A DNA stretch of 64,000 nt from Sphingomonas colocasiae (lineage in GTDB: Bacteria > Pseudomonadota > Alphaproteobacteria > Sphingomonadales > Sphingomonadaceae). Shown here piece after piece: positions 20,521 to 28,855 of the stretch. The notes beneath the pieces were generated by a model. That model ran no database searches, had not been told where the DNA came from, and saw nothing but the letters and a program-made list of their open reading frames with translations. Numbering within the stretch: the first letter of the stretch is position 1; the number at the start of each line of letters is the position of its first letter. Location: positions 248,001 to 312,000 of the forward strand of contig NZ_JAINVV010000009.1 in assembly GCF_019880585.1 (NCBI RefSeq). Reading direction: 5' to 3'. The position numbers were made by a program, and so were the translations under genes.

Positions 20521-20687
20521 GAGCCTGATCGGTTGAGGTGGAAGCGCTTCGCGCTTCCGCCGACGCCGTGAATCAGGCTCGCCTCCATAGCTTAGACCAT
20601 GATTCACGTTTCAGATTGGCCAATCTGAAACGATCATGGTCTTAGCAATTTCCAGCCGGACGGCTCATCTGCCGGCCCGGAAATTGC
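20521..20687. repeat. Cluster of three adjacent palindromes between tilS and ftsH
   Basis: Unit 1: GAGCCTGAT (20521-20529) pairs with ATCAGGCTC (20572-20580) around an inner GGAAGCGC/GCGCTTCC hairpin (20540-20558). Unit 2: a perfect 26-bp palindrome (20607-20632) nested in GACCATGAT/ATCATGGTC (20595-20603 and 20633-20641). Unit 3: GCAATTTCC (20645-20653) pairs with GGAAATTGC (20679-20687). The first 26 bases of unit 1 recur in diverged form at 32025-32050. The rest of the gap (20688-20816) holds no gene. Confidence 0.75.
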
Positions 20688-20816
20688 GGAAAAACAACAC
20701 CCCGGAGCGATCGATCCGATTCCGCCGGATCGCGGGCCGCGCCAAGAGTCACGCTCAAGATAGGCGAGAATTGCTTAAAGACAATGTATCCGCGCTGAAC
20801 CCGCCATTTTCGGCGT

Positions 20817-21755
20817 TCATTTGCCGCCGCGACGCGCCGGCGCCGGCGCCACCCGCCATCGCGGACCGCCTCGGCACAGCGCCGCCCCGATGCTCGCCTG
20901 ACCGCCGGCGCGCAAGGTCGCGAGCAGGCGGTCGAGCGGCGGGCCGCCAGGCGCGGCCACGGGATCGACGCGCGCGATCATATCGAGCACCAGCCGCCTG
21001 ACGAGTTCGTCCGGCAGGCCGGCGGGATCGAGGAGAAATGCCTCATCCTCCACCACGACGCGCTCTTCGGACAGCCGCGCGACCATCCAGGCCATCGCCG
21101 CCTCGGCATCGGCGAGATGGCTCGCGCTGGCCGCGACTGCCCGAACATCGATCCAGTCGCTCCCCGCAAGCGCGGCGCGCATGCGCACGCGATCGAATCG
21201 ATCGTCATGGTTGGACGGGTCCGAAACCGGTTCGATCCCGGCCGCCTCCACGATCGCGACAAGCTCGCTGTGCCGCCATCCGAGCAGCGGGCGCAGCACG
21301 AAGCCATTGGCGCGGCGAATGCCGGCCAGCCCACCAAGGCCGGCGGAGCGGTTGAGCCGCATCAGCAGGGTTTCCGCCTGATCGTCGGCGTGATGCGCAG
21401 TCATCACGCAACCAGCACCATGGCGCGCGCGCCAGTTTTCGAGCAGGCCATAGCGCGCCGTCCGCGCCGCCGCCTGCAGCGATCCGGTGATGGGGGTCGC
21501 GGGCACCAGCGTCTCGTGCGCTATGCCCCGCCGCGCGCAGATCGCACCGACATACGCAGCCTCCGCCGCCGCTTCGGGGCGCAGACCATGGTCGACGGTG
21601 GCGGCGATCACCCGTTCCGGCCAGGCGGCGGCGGCGAGCAGCAGCAGCGCCAGGCTATCCGGACCGCCCGATACGGCGATGCCCACCGCCCCCGGCGGCG
21701 GCGACGCATCCGCGCCGAAACGCGCGACCAGATCGGGATCGGGAACCGGGCTCAT
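20817..21755 (-). CDS. tilS: tRNA(Ile)-lysidine synthase
   Basis: A 312-residue N-type ATP pyrophosphatase that converts C34 of tRNA-Ile(CAU) to lysidine. The PP-loop SGGPDS is at 29-34, followed by VDHGLRPEAAAEA, the TAHHADDQAETLLMRLNRSAGLGGLAGI block and RPLLGWRHSEL, all hallmarks of TilS. It is the short form lacking the large C-terminal domain of E. coli TilS, as is usual in alphaproteobacteria. It lies in the order cpoB-tilS-ftsH, an arrangement seen in many alphaproteobacteria. Confidence 0.92.
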   Translation of the reverse strand: MSPVPDPDLVARFGADASPPPGAVGIAVSGGPDSLALLLLAAAAWPERVIAATVDHGLRPEAAAEAAYVGAICARRGIAHETLVPATPITGSLQAAARTARYGLLENWRARHGAGCVMTAHHADDQAETLLMRLNRSAGLGGLAGIRRANGFVLRPLLGWRHSELVAIVEAAGIEPVSDPSNHDDRFDRVRMRAALAGSDWIDVRAVAASASHLADAEAAMAWMVARLSEERVVVEDEAFLLDPAGLPDELVRRLVLDMIARVDPVAAPGGPPLDRLLATLRAGGQASIGAALCRGGPRWRVAPAPARRGGK

Positions 21756-21822
21756 CCGCCCGCCTTACCGCGATCGCGCGAAATGCCCCACTCCGATTAT
21801 CGCGCGGGGCGGCAAGCCCGTG

Positions 21823-22770
21823 TCATTTGCACTTGGCGTCGGTACGCCCCTTGACCACCTGCGCCTTCAGGCTGGCCGACGCGGTTTCGCCATAGACGTC
21901 GTTGAATTCGTCGAACACCTTGCAGGCATCCGCCGGCTTCTTGAGCCTGGTGAGCGCGACGCCGAGATAATAGAGGCTGTCGGGCGCACGCTCGCCGCGC
22001 GGCTGCTTCTGGTAATTGTCATAGAAAGCGACCGAGGCGAGCGCGGGCTTGCCATCGTCCAGATACGCGCGGCCGAGCAGATTCTGCGCGAAGCTCCAGC
22101 GCTTGTGCTTGGGATATTTGTCGACCGTCGCCTTGAGCTGCGCCTGGGCCTGCGGATAGAATTTCGCCTCCCACAAGCGGAAGCCGTACAGATAGGCATC
22201 CTCGCCCGCATCGCCGGTATCGGGCTTCGCAACCGCCTCCAGCGCGGCCTGGCGATCCGCCGTCAGCTTGGGCGGCGCGGTGGTCGGCTTGCCGGCGGCC
22301 GGCGGCGTGACCGGCTTCATCGGCAGCGAGGTCGATGGCGGTTGGCCCGTTCCCTGCGCCGGGGCCGGAGACACCGGTACCCCCGCGCCCTCGAGCGCCT
22401 TCAGGCGCGTTTCGGTCTCGCCACGGAACCTGACGAACGCTTCGTCGAGCTGACGCAGCTTGAACGCGTTCTGCTCGCTCTGTCCCGTCAGCGTCTGGAG
22501 CTGCGCCTCAAGCGCGCTGACGCGCGCGGTCAAGTCGATGACGGGCGAACTCGCGGGCGTGCCGCTGGGCGTCGCCGGCTGCGCGTTCGGCGCGATCTCG
22601 GGCTCCAGGAACTGGCCGCTGCCGCCGGGGAAGACCTTGCGCTGGACGGCGCGCATTTCCTTTTCGAGCTTCTCGACGCGCGGCGCGAGCGTATTGGACT
22701 GGCTTTGCGCCTGAAGCGGCGCGGCGGCGGCTCCAGCGAGCAGAACCGCAACGATCATGAGCGTGCGCAT
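21823..22770 (-). CDS. cpoB: CpoB/YbgF-like periplasmic TPR protein
   Basis: A 315-residue exported protein: signal peptide 1-22, coiled-coil segments near 28-46 and 78-115, a Pro/Ala-rich linker, then TPR repeats (about 185-310) with AYLYGFRLWEAKFYPQAQAQLKATVDKYPKHKRW and the next repeat. This matches YbgF/CpoB, which links the Tol-Pal system with outer-membrane constriction and peptidoglycan synthesis. The start at 22770 is set by the signal peptide; the frame is open for 82 more codons. The usual upstream tol-pal genes are absent here, a rodZ-like gene taking their place. Confidence 0.78.
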   Translation of the reverse strand: MRTLMIVAVLLAGAAAAPLQAQSQSNTLAPRVEKLEKEMRAVQRKVFPGGSGQFLEPEIAPNAQPATPSGTPASSPVIDLTARVSALEAQLQTLTGQSEQNAFKLRQLDEAFVRFRGETETRLKALEGAGVPVSPAPAQGTGQPPSTSLPMKPVTPPAAGKPTTAPPKLTADRQAALEAVAKPDTGDAGEDAYLYGFRLWEAKFYPQAQAQLKATVDKYPKHKRWSFAQNLLGRAYLDDGKPALASVAFYDNYQKQPRGERAPDSLYYLGVALTRLKKPADACKVFDEFNDVYGETASASLKAQVVKGRTDAKCK

Positions 22771-22837
22771 GGTTTGAAATCCCCACCGGATCTTTTGGTA
22801 AACGCCCTTATAGGGGCAGGATTCGCTTGTCCTCAAG

Positions 22838-23683
22838 TCAGGGGCGGGCAGTGTTCGCCACCGGCTGGCTCGGGGATGGAGCGGGCTGGCCCGCCATGGG
22901 CGGCTGGGCCGGGCGCGCCGCCAGCGCCGCGGCGCTGATCGCGACGTCGCGGATCGTTTCCTGCGGCGGACCCAGCGGCGCGACCTCGCGGCCGCCGATG
23001 GTGACGCGCAGTGCATCGGGGCGGCCGGTCAGGATGCGGGGATCCTTGGCGGTGGTCGGCACCTGATAGCGCTCGCCCGGCTGCATTTCCTTTTCGAACA
23101 GGCGCTGCTCGCCGGCATCGCTGATCCGGAGCCACACCGTATCGGTCGCGGTCAGCACGACCTCTCCCGTGGCGGGCGCGGCGGCCTGAGTCGTGCGTGG
23201 CGCGGCGGTGTTGGCGGCCGTCGGCGCGTCGATCCTGTCCGTACCTGCCGCAAGCGCCGCCGGATCGCGGTCACCCAGGCCATTCATCAGCATCGTCCGC
23301 CAGACCGTATAGCCGCCCACGACCAGCAGGATGAGGATGACGAGCGTCCACGCCAGGGTGCGCGGCGGCACCCGGGCGGGATCGGCGGGTTCGAAATATT
23401 CGGGCGCGGCGCGACCACCCTGCGAGTTCAGTTCCGCGCGAACGTCGCGCGCGATCGCAACTTCGTCGAGATCGAGCGCGCGGGCATAGGATTTGGCGAA
23501 GCCGATACAGTAGGTGACACCGGGAAGCTCGTCATAGCGGCCCTGTTCCAGCGCCTCCAGGTGACGCAGCGGAATCCGCGTGCGCGTGGCGATATCCGCG
23601 GTCTCGAGCCCGGCGGCTCGGCGCGCATCGGCAAGGCGCTCGCCGACGCTCCGGGGAAACATCTCACCCTCCGCTTCGCTCAT
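22838..23683 (-). CDS. RodZ-like helix-turn-helix membrane protein
   Basis: A 281-residue bitopic protein. Cytoplasmic HTH domain of the RodZ type at 10-75 (SVGERLADARRAAGLETADIATRTRIPLRHLEALEQG..., LPGVTYCIGFAKSYARAL), membrane helix 109-127, and a periplasmic DUF4115-like beta domain at about 175-250 (VWLRISDAGEQRLFEKEMQPGERYQV). RodZ couples MreB filaments to cell-wall elongation. The start at 23683 (MSEAEGEMF) removes an 18-codon unlikely extension. It lies 67 bp upstream of cpoB on the same strand. Whether it is RodZ itself or a paralogue cannot be settled here. Confidence 0.75.
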   Translation of the reverse strand: MSEAEGEMFPRSVGERLADARRAAGLETADIATRTRIPLRHLEALEQGRYDELPGVTYCIGFAKSYARALDLDEVAIARDVRAELNSQGGRAAPEYFEPADPARVPPRTLAWTLVILILLVVGGYTVWRTMLMNGLGDRDPAALAAGTDRIDAPTAANTAAPRTTQAAAPATGEVVLTATDTVWLRISDAGEQRLFEKEMQPGERYQVPTTAKDPRILTGRPDALRVTIGGREVAPLGPPQETIRDVAISAAALAARPAQPPMAGQPAPSPSQPVANTARP

Positions 23684-23914
23684 CCGGTCTTCAGGCTTTC
23701 CTGTTTGCGCCCAAGGCCCCGTCCGCCCCGCGCCCATGGGCCCGAAACGATCAGGGTCTCACTCTTGTTCGGCCGAAACCCGATTGACGTCACATGCGAA
23801 ACGCGGCGCGTTTCCAGTTCGGACGATCACGCCCCGGCAGTTAATCCATGTCACATCCAGCACGCTGCAATGTCAATGGGATGACACGACACGACGTCGC
23901 GGTTGATCGCTCGA

Positions 23915-26191
23915 TCAGGCGAGTTCGACGCTATGCGCCTGCGCCCAGTCCGACAGCTTCGCACGCAGATCGCCCGTCGGCGCGTCGAGCCACCCGGCGA
24001 GTTCGCCCTCGAGCGCGCCGCGATCGAGCGAGCGCAGCATCGCCTTGACGGGGCCGATCGCCGCCGGCGTGATCGAAAGCCGCTCGATGCCCAGGCCGAT
24101 CAGCGCCATCGCCTCCAGCGGGCGCCCGCCCATTTCGCCGCAGACCGTGACCGGCACGCCCGCAGCGCGCGCGGGCACCACCACCCGCCGCAGGAAGCGC
24201 AGGATCGCCGGGCTCAGCCAGTCATAACGCTCGGCCAGCTTGGGATGGGCGCGATCGGCGGCGAACAGGAACTGGGTGAGATCGTTGGTGCCGATCGACA
24301 GGAAATCGAGCTTGGGCAGCAGGATATCGAGGCTTTCGGCGAGCGCCGGCACTTCGAGCATCGATCCGTAGCGGATCGCATGCGGCATCATCCGCCCCTG
24401 CGACGCCAGCCAGGCGCGCTGCGCCTCGAACAGCGCCTTGGCCTCGTCGAACTCCCAGGGTTCGGACACCATCGGGAACATCACGCTCAGCGTCCGCCCC
24501 GATGCCGCCTCGATCAGCGCGCGCGCCTGCACCTTCATCAGTCCGTCGCGGTCCATGGCCAGACGCAATGCGCGCCAGCCCATCGCCGGATTCTCCTCCT
24601 CATCGTCGCCGCTCTGGCGCAGATAGGGCAGCGCCTTGTCGCCGCCGATATCGACGGTGCGGAAGACCACGGTACGATCGCCGGCAGCGTCGAGCACCTC
24701 GCGGTAGAGTCGCTGCTGCTGTTGGCGCAGCGGCAGCGTGGCGGAGACGAGGAACTGGAATTCGGTACGGAACAGGCCGATGCCCTCCGCCCCGGTGACG
24801 TCGAGCGCGGCCACGTCGTCGCGCAGGCCGGCATTGACCATCAGCGTGATATGCGCGCCGTCCCTGGTGGTCGAAGGCTCGCCGCGCAGCGCGGCGAAGG
24901 CGGCGCGGCGCTTCTGGGTGAGCGAAAGCTTCGCGTCGAAGCTCTCCTCCATCTCGTCGGTCGGGCGGACATAGACCTCGCCCTGGGTGGTATCGAGCAG
25001 CAGCACGTCGCCGTCGCCGATCAGCCGGCGGACATTGGCGACGCGGCCAAGCACGGGCACGCCCATCGCCCGCGCGACGATGATGACGTGCGCGGTCAGC
25101 GACCCTTCCTCCAGGATCACGCCCTTCAGCCGCCGGCGATCATATTCGAGCAGTTCGGCCGGCCCCAGATTGCGCGCGATCAGGATCGTATCCTTGCGCA
25201 GGCCCAGTTGCGCCGCCGAACCGAGCTGGCCGGAAACGATGCGCAGCAGCCGGTTGGACAGATCCTCCAGATCGTGCATGCGATCGCGCAGCAACGGATC
25301 GTCGATCTGGCGCATGCGCATGCGCGTACGCTGCTGGACGCGCTCGATCGCCGCCTCGGCGGTCAGGCCGCTGTCGATCGCCTCGTTGATCCGCCGGCTC
25401 CAGCCTTCGTCATACGCGAACATGCGGTACATCTCGAGCACCTCCTGGTGCTCGCCGCCGCCGCCGAACTCGGCCTGGCTGGCCATGCGGTCGATCTGCT
25501 CGCGCATCTTGTCGAACGCCGAATAGACGCGGTGGCGCTCGGCCTCGATATCCTCGGCCACGGTATGTTCGATCACGACGCGCGGCTGGTGATAGACCGC
25601 GACGCCCGCCGCCATGCCCTCCACCAGCTTGAGCCCGGCCAGCCGCATCGCCTGGGTGTTGTTGACGCGGCCGACCGTCGTCGCATGCTCGTCGATCAGC
25701 CCGGCATTGGCGATCAGTTCGGAGAGCACCATCGCCACGGTCTGCAGCGCCTCGATCACGACATCGTCATATTTGCGCGGTTCGGCATGCTGGATCGAAA
25801 GCACGCCCACCGCGGCCTCGCGCCGGACGATCGGCACGCCCGCGAAGCTGTGGAACAGTTCCTCGCCGGTCTCGGGCTTATAGGCGAAATCGGGGTGGCT
25901 TGCCGCCTCGTCGAGATTGAGCGTCTCGACATGCTCGGCGATGGTGCCGACCAGCCCCTCACCCAGCGCCAGCTTGGTGACATGGACGGCTTCCTGCTTC
26001 AGGCCGCGCGTCGCGAACAGCTCGAGCACGCCGTCGCGCAACAGGTAGATCGAGCAGACCTCGCTATCGAGCGCCTCGCCGACGATGTTGACGACCTGGT
26101 TGAGCTTGGCCTGGGCGTTGGAACGCGCGGCCATGACATCGTGGAGCCGCGTGAGGATTTCGCGGGCCGAAGCGGTGGCGGATGGTGTCAT
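23915..26191 (-). CDS. ptsP: PTS enzyme I-Ntr (GAF-domain PEP phosphotransferase)
   Basis: A 758-residue PtsP. The N-terminal GAF sensor domain spans about 10-165, the EI N-terminal/HPr-binding region 175-330, the phosphohistidine domain has active His368 in GSLTAHVIIVARAMGVP, and the PEP-binding TIM barrel follows with GIGLFRTEF, TVDIGGDK and, near the C-terminus, VCGEMGG with the conserved Cys. It passes phosphate from PEP to NPr in the nitrogen PTS, which signals nitrogen and stringent status in alphaproteobacteria. No npr or ptsN gene is in the window. Confidence 0.95.
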   Translation of the reverse strand: MTPSATASAREILTRLHDVMAARSNAQAKLNQVVNIVGEALDSEVCSIYLLRDGVLELFATRGLKQEAVHVTKLALGEGLVGTIAEHVETLNLDEAASHPDFAYKPETGEELFHSFAGVPIVRREAAVGVLSIQHAEPRKYDDVVIEALQTVAMVLSELIANAGLIDEHATTVGRVNNTQAMRLAGLKLVEGMAAGVAVYHQPRVVIEHTVAEDIEAERHRVYSAFDKMREQIDRMASQAEFGGGGEHQEVLEMYRMFAYDEGWSRRINEAIDSGLTAEAAIERVQQRTRMRMRQIDDPLLRDRMHDLEDLSNRLLRIVSGQLGSAAQLGLRKDTILIARNLGPAELLEYDRRRLKGVILEEGSLTAHVIIVARAMGVPVLGRVANVRRLIGDGDVLLLDTTQGEVYVRPTDEMEESFDAKLSLTQKRRAAFAALRGEPSTTRDGAHITLMVNAGLRDDVAALDVTGAEGIGLFRTEFQFLVSATLPLRQQQQRLYREVLDAAGDRTVVFRTVDIGGDKALPYLRQSGDDEEENPAMGWRALRLAMDRDGLMKVQARALIEAASGRTLSVMFPMVSEPWEFDEAKALFEAQRAWLASQGRMMPHAIRYGSMLEVPALAESLDILLPKLDFLSIGTNDLTQFLFAADRAHPKLAERYDWLSPAILRFLRRVVVPARAAGVPVTVCGEMGGRPLEAMALIGLGIERLSITPAAIGPVKAMLRSLDRGALEGELAGWLDAPTGDLRAKLSDWAQAHSVELA

Positions 26192-26246
26192 GTCACCATC
26201 GGCTAACAGAAAGCGGGCAGGCGTGCCAGCGCCTCCCGTCGTCTTA

Positions 26247-27308
26247 TCAAGCCGAATCGCGGGCGCGCACGAAGCAGGCGGTTCCCCTGGCCTTCAGCCG
26301 CTCGCAGACGCGCGCCGCTTCCCCCGATGTGTCGAAGCCGCCGGCGGCGATGCGGTGCAGCGTGCGGCCGTTCGCCTCGGCCCGGGTCTGGACGAGCGGG
26401 CGCCCTTCGAGCTCGTCGTTGCGCGCCACGATCTGCTGCCATGCGCTGCGCGCGGCATCGCCCGAAGCGACGGCGCCGAGCTGGACGACGAATGCGCCGG
26501 CATCGGCGGTCTGGACAGGTTTCGGGTTGGGCCTGGATGCCGAATCGACGGCGACAGCCGCCTTTGGCAGGGCCTTCGGAACCGCTGCCGCCGCCACGCG
26601 CCGGGGTTCGGCGACCGCCTTGCGCGGCGTTTCGGCGGCGACGCGCTGGGCGGCCGGCGCCTTCTGACCCTGGCCATCGCGCCAGCGCGCGGCATCGGCC
26701 TGATAATCGGCATAGGCATCGAAAAAGGCGAAGAAGGGCCGTTCGAGCCTTGCCAGCGCCGTGGGCGCGAAGGCGACAAGCTGTGTCGCATCCATCGCCA
26801 CGGCCTCCGCACCCACGCCCATGGCGGCGCGGCAGAATGCGGGCTGAACCGGCGGAAGCGCGAAGAAATTATAGGTGCGTGTATTGTGCGCGTCGCGCAC
26901 CGGCACCGCCTGGGCGCCGAAACGACGGCGATAATCGGCATCGATCGCCGCGTTGGTGGCCGACAGCAGCGCATTGTGCGTCGCCAGCATGCGGTTGTAA
27001 TTCTGCAGCGCCGCCTGCGTGTCGGCATTCCGGCACGAAAGCGCCGCGACGTTGAGCGCCATGCGGACATGCCAGAGCGCTTCGCGCGGGCCGAGATCGC
27101 GATTGGGGGTGATCCGCTTGCCGTCCGGTCCGACGGCCGGAATGACGAGGCCCGGCGCAGCGCCCATCGGCGGCTGCGGGCGCGTCACGATATCGACCGA
27201 AACCGATTTGGGCGGCGTCGGCGCCAGCGCGACCCGGCTGCGCCCGCCGCATCCGGCCAGCACCAGCGTCAGCATCGCGGCCGCCAAAAACCCGTCCCTC
27301 TTTCGCAT
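26247..27308 (-). CDS. SPOR-domain lipoprotein
   Basis: A 353-residue predicted lipoprotein. The lipobox LVLAGC puts the acylated Cys at position 20 when starting at 27308 (MRKRDGFLAA); an ATG 6 codons upstream is possible. The central part is helical (residues about 75-200) with no recognised fold. A Lys/Ala/Pro-rich linker leads to a C-terminal SPOR domain (about 275-350: FVVQLGAVASGDAARSAWQQIVAR ... HRIAAGGFDTSGEAARVCERLKARGTACFV). SPOR domains bind denuded peptidoglycan glycan at the septum, so an envelope or division role is likely. Confidence 0.75.
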   Translation of the reverse strand: MRKRDGFLAAAMLTLVLAGCGGRSRVALAPTPPKSVSVDIVTRPQPPMGAAPGLVIPAVGPDGKRITPNRDLGPREALWHVRMALNVAALSCRNADTQAALQNYNRMLATHNALLSATNAAIDADYRRRFGAQAVPVRDAHNTRTYNFFALPPVQPAFCRAAMGVGAEAVAMDATQLVAFAPTALARLERPFFAFFDAYADYQADAARWRDGQGQKAPAAQRVAAETPRKAVAEPRRVAAAAVPKALPKAAVAVDSASRPNPKPVQTADAGAFVVQLGAVASGDAARSAWQQIVARNDELEGRPLVQTRAEANGRTLHRIAAGGFDTSGEAARVCERLKARGTACFVRARDSA

Positions 27309-27465
27309 CTCGTCCTCCCGTTTCACTCGGAAACGCGGAGATGCTTGGGCTCAAATGGTTAACAGCCCCTAAACCATGCGATAAACGGAGGCGCGATCAG
27401 GCGGCCCGCGCTCCATATGCGATCTTCACATCCAAGATCGCTTCGCTCAAGCGCTGCGCGGGCTT

Positions 27466-27506
27466 ATGCCAGAGCGCGATGAACGCGCCTCATTGCGCTC
27501 TGGCAT
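27466..27506. terminator. Hairpin overlapping the end of the nitronate monooxygenase gene
   Basis: ATGCCAGAGCGC (27466-27477) is perfectly complementary to 27495-27506 (12 bp, 17-base loop). The right arm includes the last codons of the gene and the stop codon lies in the loop (27490-27492). It has no T-tract. It may be a terminator or mRNA 3'-end stabiliser. Confidence 0.5.
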
Positions 27507-28518
27507 TCAGCGCCTCGGCCGCTTCGGCCATCAAGGTCGCGATGATCTCGGCCACGGGCGCTTCATCCTTGACCATGCCGACCGACTGGCCCGCCATCAG
27601 CGATCCGTTCTCGACGTCACCATCGATCACCGCGCGGCGGAGCGCACCGGCCCAATAATGCTCGATCTCGAGCTGCGCCTCGGCCATCTCGACCTGACCC
27701 TCGTCAAGCTTCTGCGCGACCTCGCGCTGCTTGACGGTGAAGGCCTCGGTGCCCGCATTCTTGAGCGCACGCACGGGAATCACGGGCAGGCGCGCATCGA
27801 TCTGGACGCTCGCGACGGCGTCGCGCGCGGATGCGCGGATGAACGCCTTCTTGAAATTGGCGTGGGCAATACTTTCGGTCGCACAGACGAACCGCGTGCC
27901 GAGCTGGACGCCGGCGGCGCCCATGTCGAGATAGCCGGCGATCGCCTGCCCTTTGCCGATGCCGCCGGCCACGAACACCGGCAGCTGATCGGCGATCTCG
28001 GGCAGCATTTCCTGCGCGAGCACGCTGGTCGAAACCGGGCCGATATGGCCGCCGGCTTCCATGCCCTCGATCACCAGCGCGTCGACGCCAGAGCGGATCA
28101 GCTTCTTGGCGAGCGCGAGCGCGGGCGCGAAACAGATCAGCCTGGCGCCATTGGCCTTGATCGCATCCAGGCTGCCCGCGGGCGGCAGGCCGCCGGCCAG
28201 CACGACATGGCTGACCTGATGACGCTTGCAGACCTCGATCAGTTCGAACAGATCGGGATGCATGGTGATCAGGTTGACGCCGAACGGCTTGTCGGTGAGC
28301 GCGCGGGTCGCCGCGATCTCGGCATCGAGCAAAGCGGGCGTCATCGCGCCGCACGCGATCACGCCGAAACCGCCGGCATTGGAGATGGCCGAGACGAGAT
28401 TGCGCTCCGAAACCCAACTCATCGCGCCGCCCAATATGGCGACCTCGCACCCCAGGAATTCCGCGCCGCGCGCCATGCGCCGGGCCAGTCGTTGCTGGCC
28501 GATCGTCTCGCTGCTCAT
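27490..28518 (-). CDS. Nitronate monooxygenase / FabK-like flavoprotein
   Basis: A 342-residue FMN-dependent TIM-barrel protein of the 2-nitropropane dioxygenase/NMO family. Family blocks: VAILGGAMSWVSERNLVSAISNAGGFGVIACGAM near the N-terminus, KPFGVNLITMHPD, VSHVVLAGGLPPAG, VIEGMEAGGHIGPVS and VFVAGGIGKGQAIAGYLDMGAAGVQLGTRFVCATES for FMN phosphate binding. It could oxidise alkyl nitronates or be an enoyl-ACP reductase II relative; sequence alone does not decide, and no fatty-acid genes adjoin. It is a single gene with hairpins at its end. Confidence 0.8.
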   Translation of the reverse strand: MSSETIGQQRLARRMARGAEFLGCEVAILGGAMSWVSERNLVSAISNAGGFGVIACGAMTPALLDAEIAATRALTDKPFGVNLITMHPDLFELIEVCKRHQVSHVVLAGGLPPAGSLDAIKANGARLICFAPALALAKKLIRSGVDALVIEGMEAGGHIGPVSTSVLAQEMLPEIADQLPVFVAGGIGKGQAIAGYLDMGAAGVQLGTRFVCATESIAHANFKKAFIRASARDAVASVQIDARLPVIPVRALKNAGTEAFTVKQREVAQKLDEGQVEMAEAQLEIEHYWAGALRRAVIDGDVENGSLMAGQSVGMVKDEAPVAEIIATLMAEAAEALNARAQ

Positions 28519-28609
28519 TCAGTCCATCCAATCGCGGTTAACGAGGGTTCGAGGGCATTACACGTCGCCTCGCATCCTGATAAGGTGCTGGCAATAGGGA
28601 GAGAGCCCC

Positions 28610-28855
28610 ATGCAAGGCTTTTTGACGATCGGCCTTTCGATCCTGGTCAATGCGAGCATCGTAGCGGGCATGTTCCCCGAACAACGATCGAGTGCCGTAC
28701 CGTATCAAATCTTCGCTTGCGGGCCGACAGGCCCGTTCACGCATGCCAGCCGAACCTTCAACAGAGTCGATCGTATCGACTTGCCGTATCTGGCCTCTCT
28801 CAATGAAGTGTTCGGCTTGGATTTCAGCAAATTCGAAGGCCGGCGAAACCGTTAG
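28610..28855 (+). CDS. Small hypothetical protein
   Basis: An 81-residue frame with a good GGGAGAGAG Shine-Dalgarno 5-13 bases before ATG 28610 and a hydrophobic N-terminus (MQGFLTIGLSILVNASIVAGMF) that could be a signal or anchor. The rest is polar with one Cys; no family is recognised. Codon use is less biased than in neighbours. Its stop codon overlaps the lysC stop by 4 bases on the opposite strand. It may be real because of the RBS and position, but it could be a chance frame. Confidence 0.4.
   Translation: MQGFLTIGLSILVNASIVAGMFPEQRSSAVPYQIFACGPTGPFTHASRTFNRVDRIDLPYLASLNEVFGLDFSKFEGRRNR

Noticed and set aside
27131-27150. GGAATGAC sequence resembling the GIY-YIG-associated repeat
   Set aside because: It lies in the SPOR lipoprotein coding region, lacks the inverted arm and forms no hairpin; a chance match.
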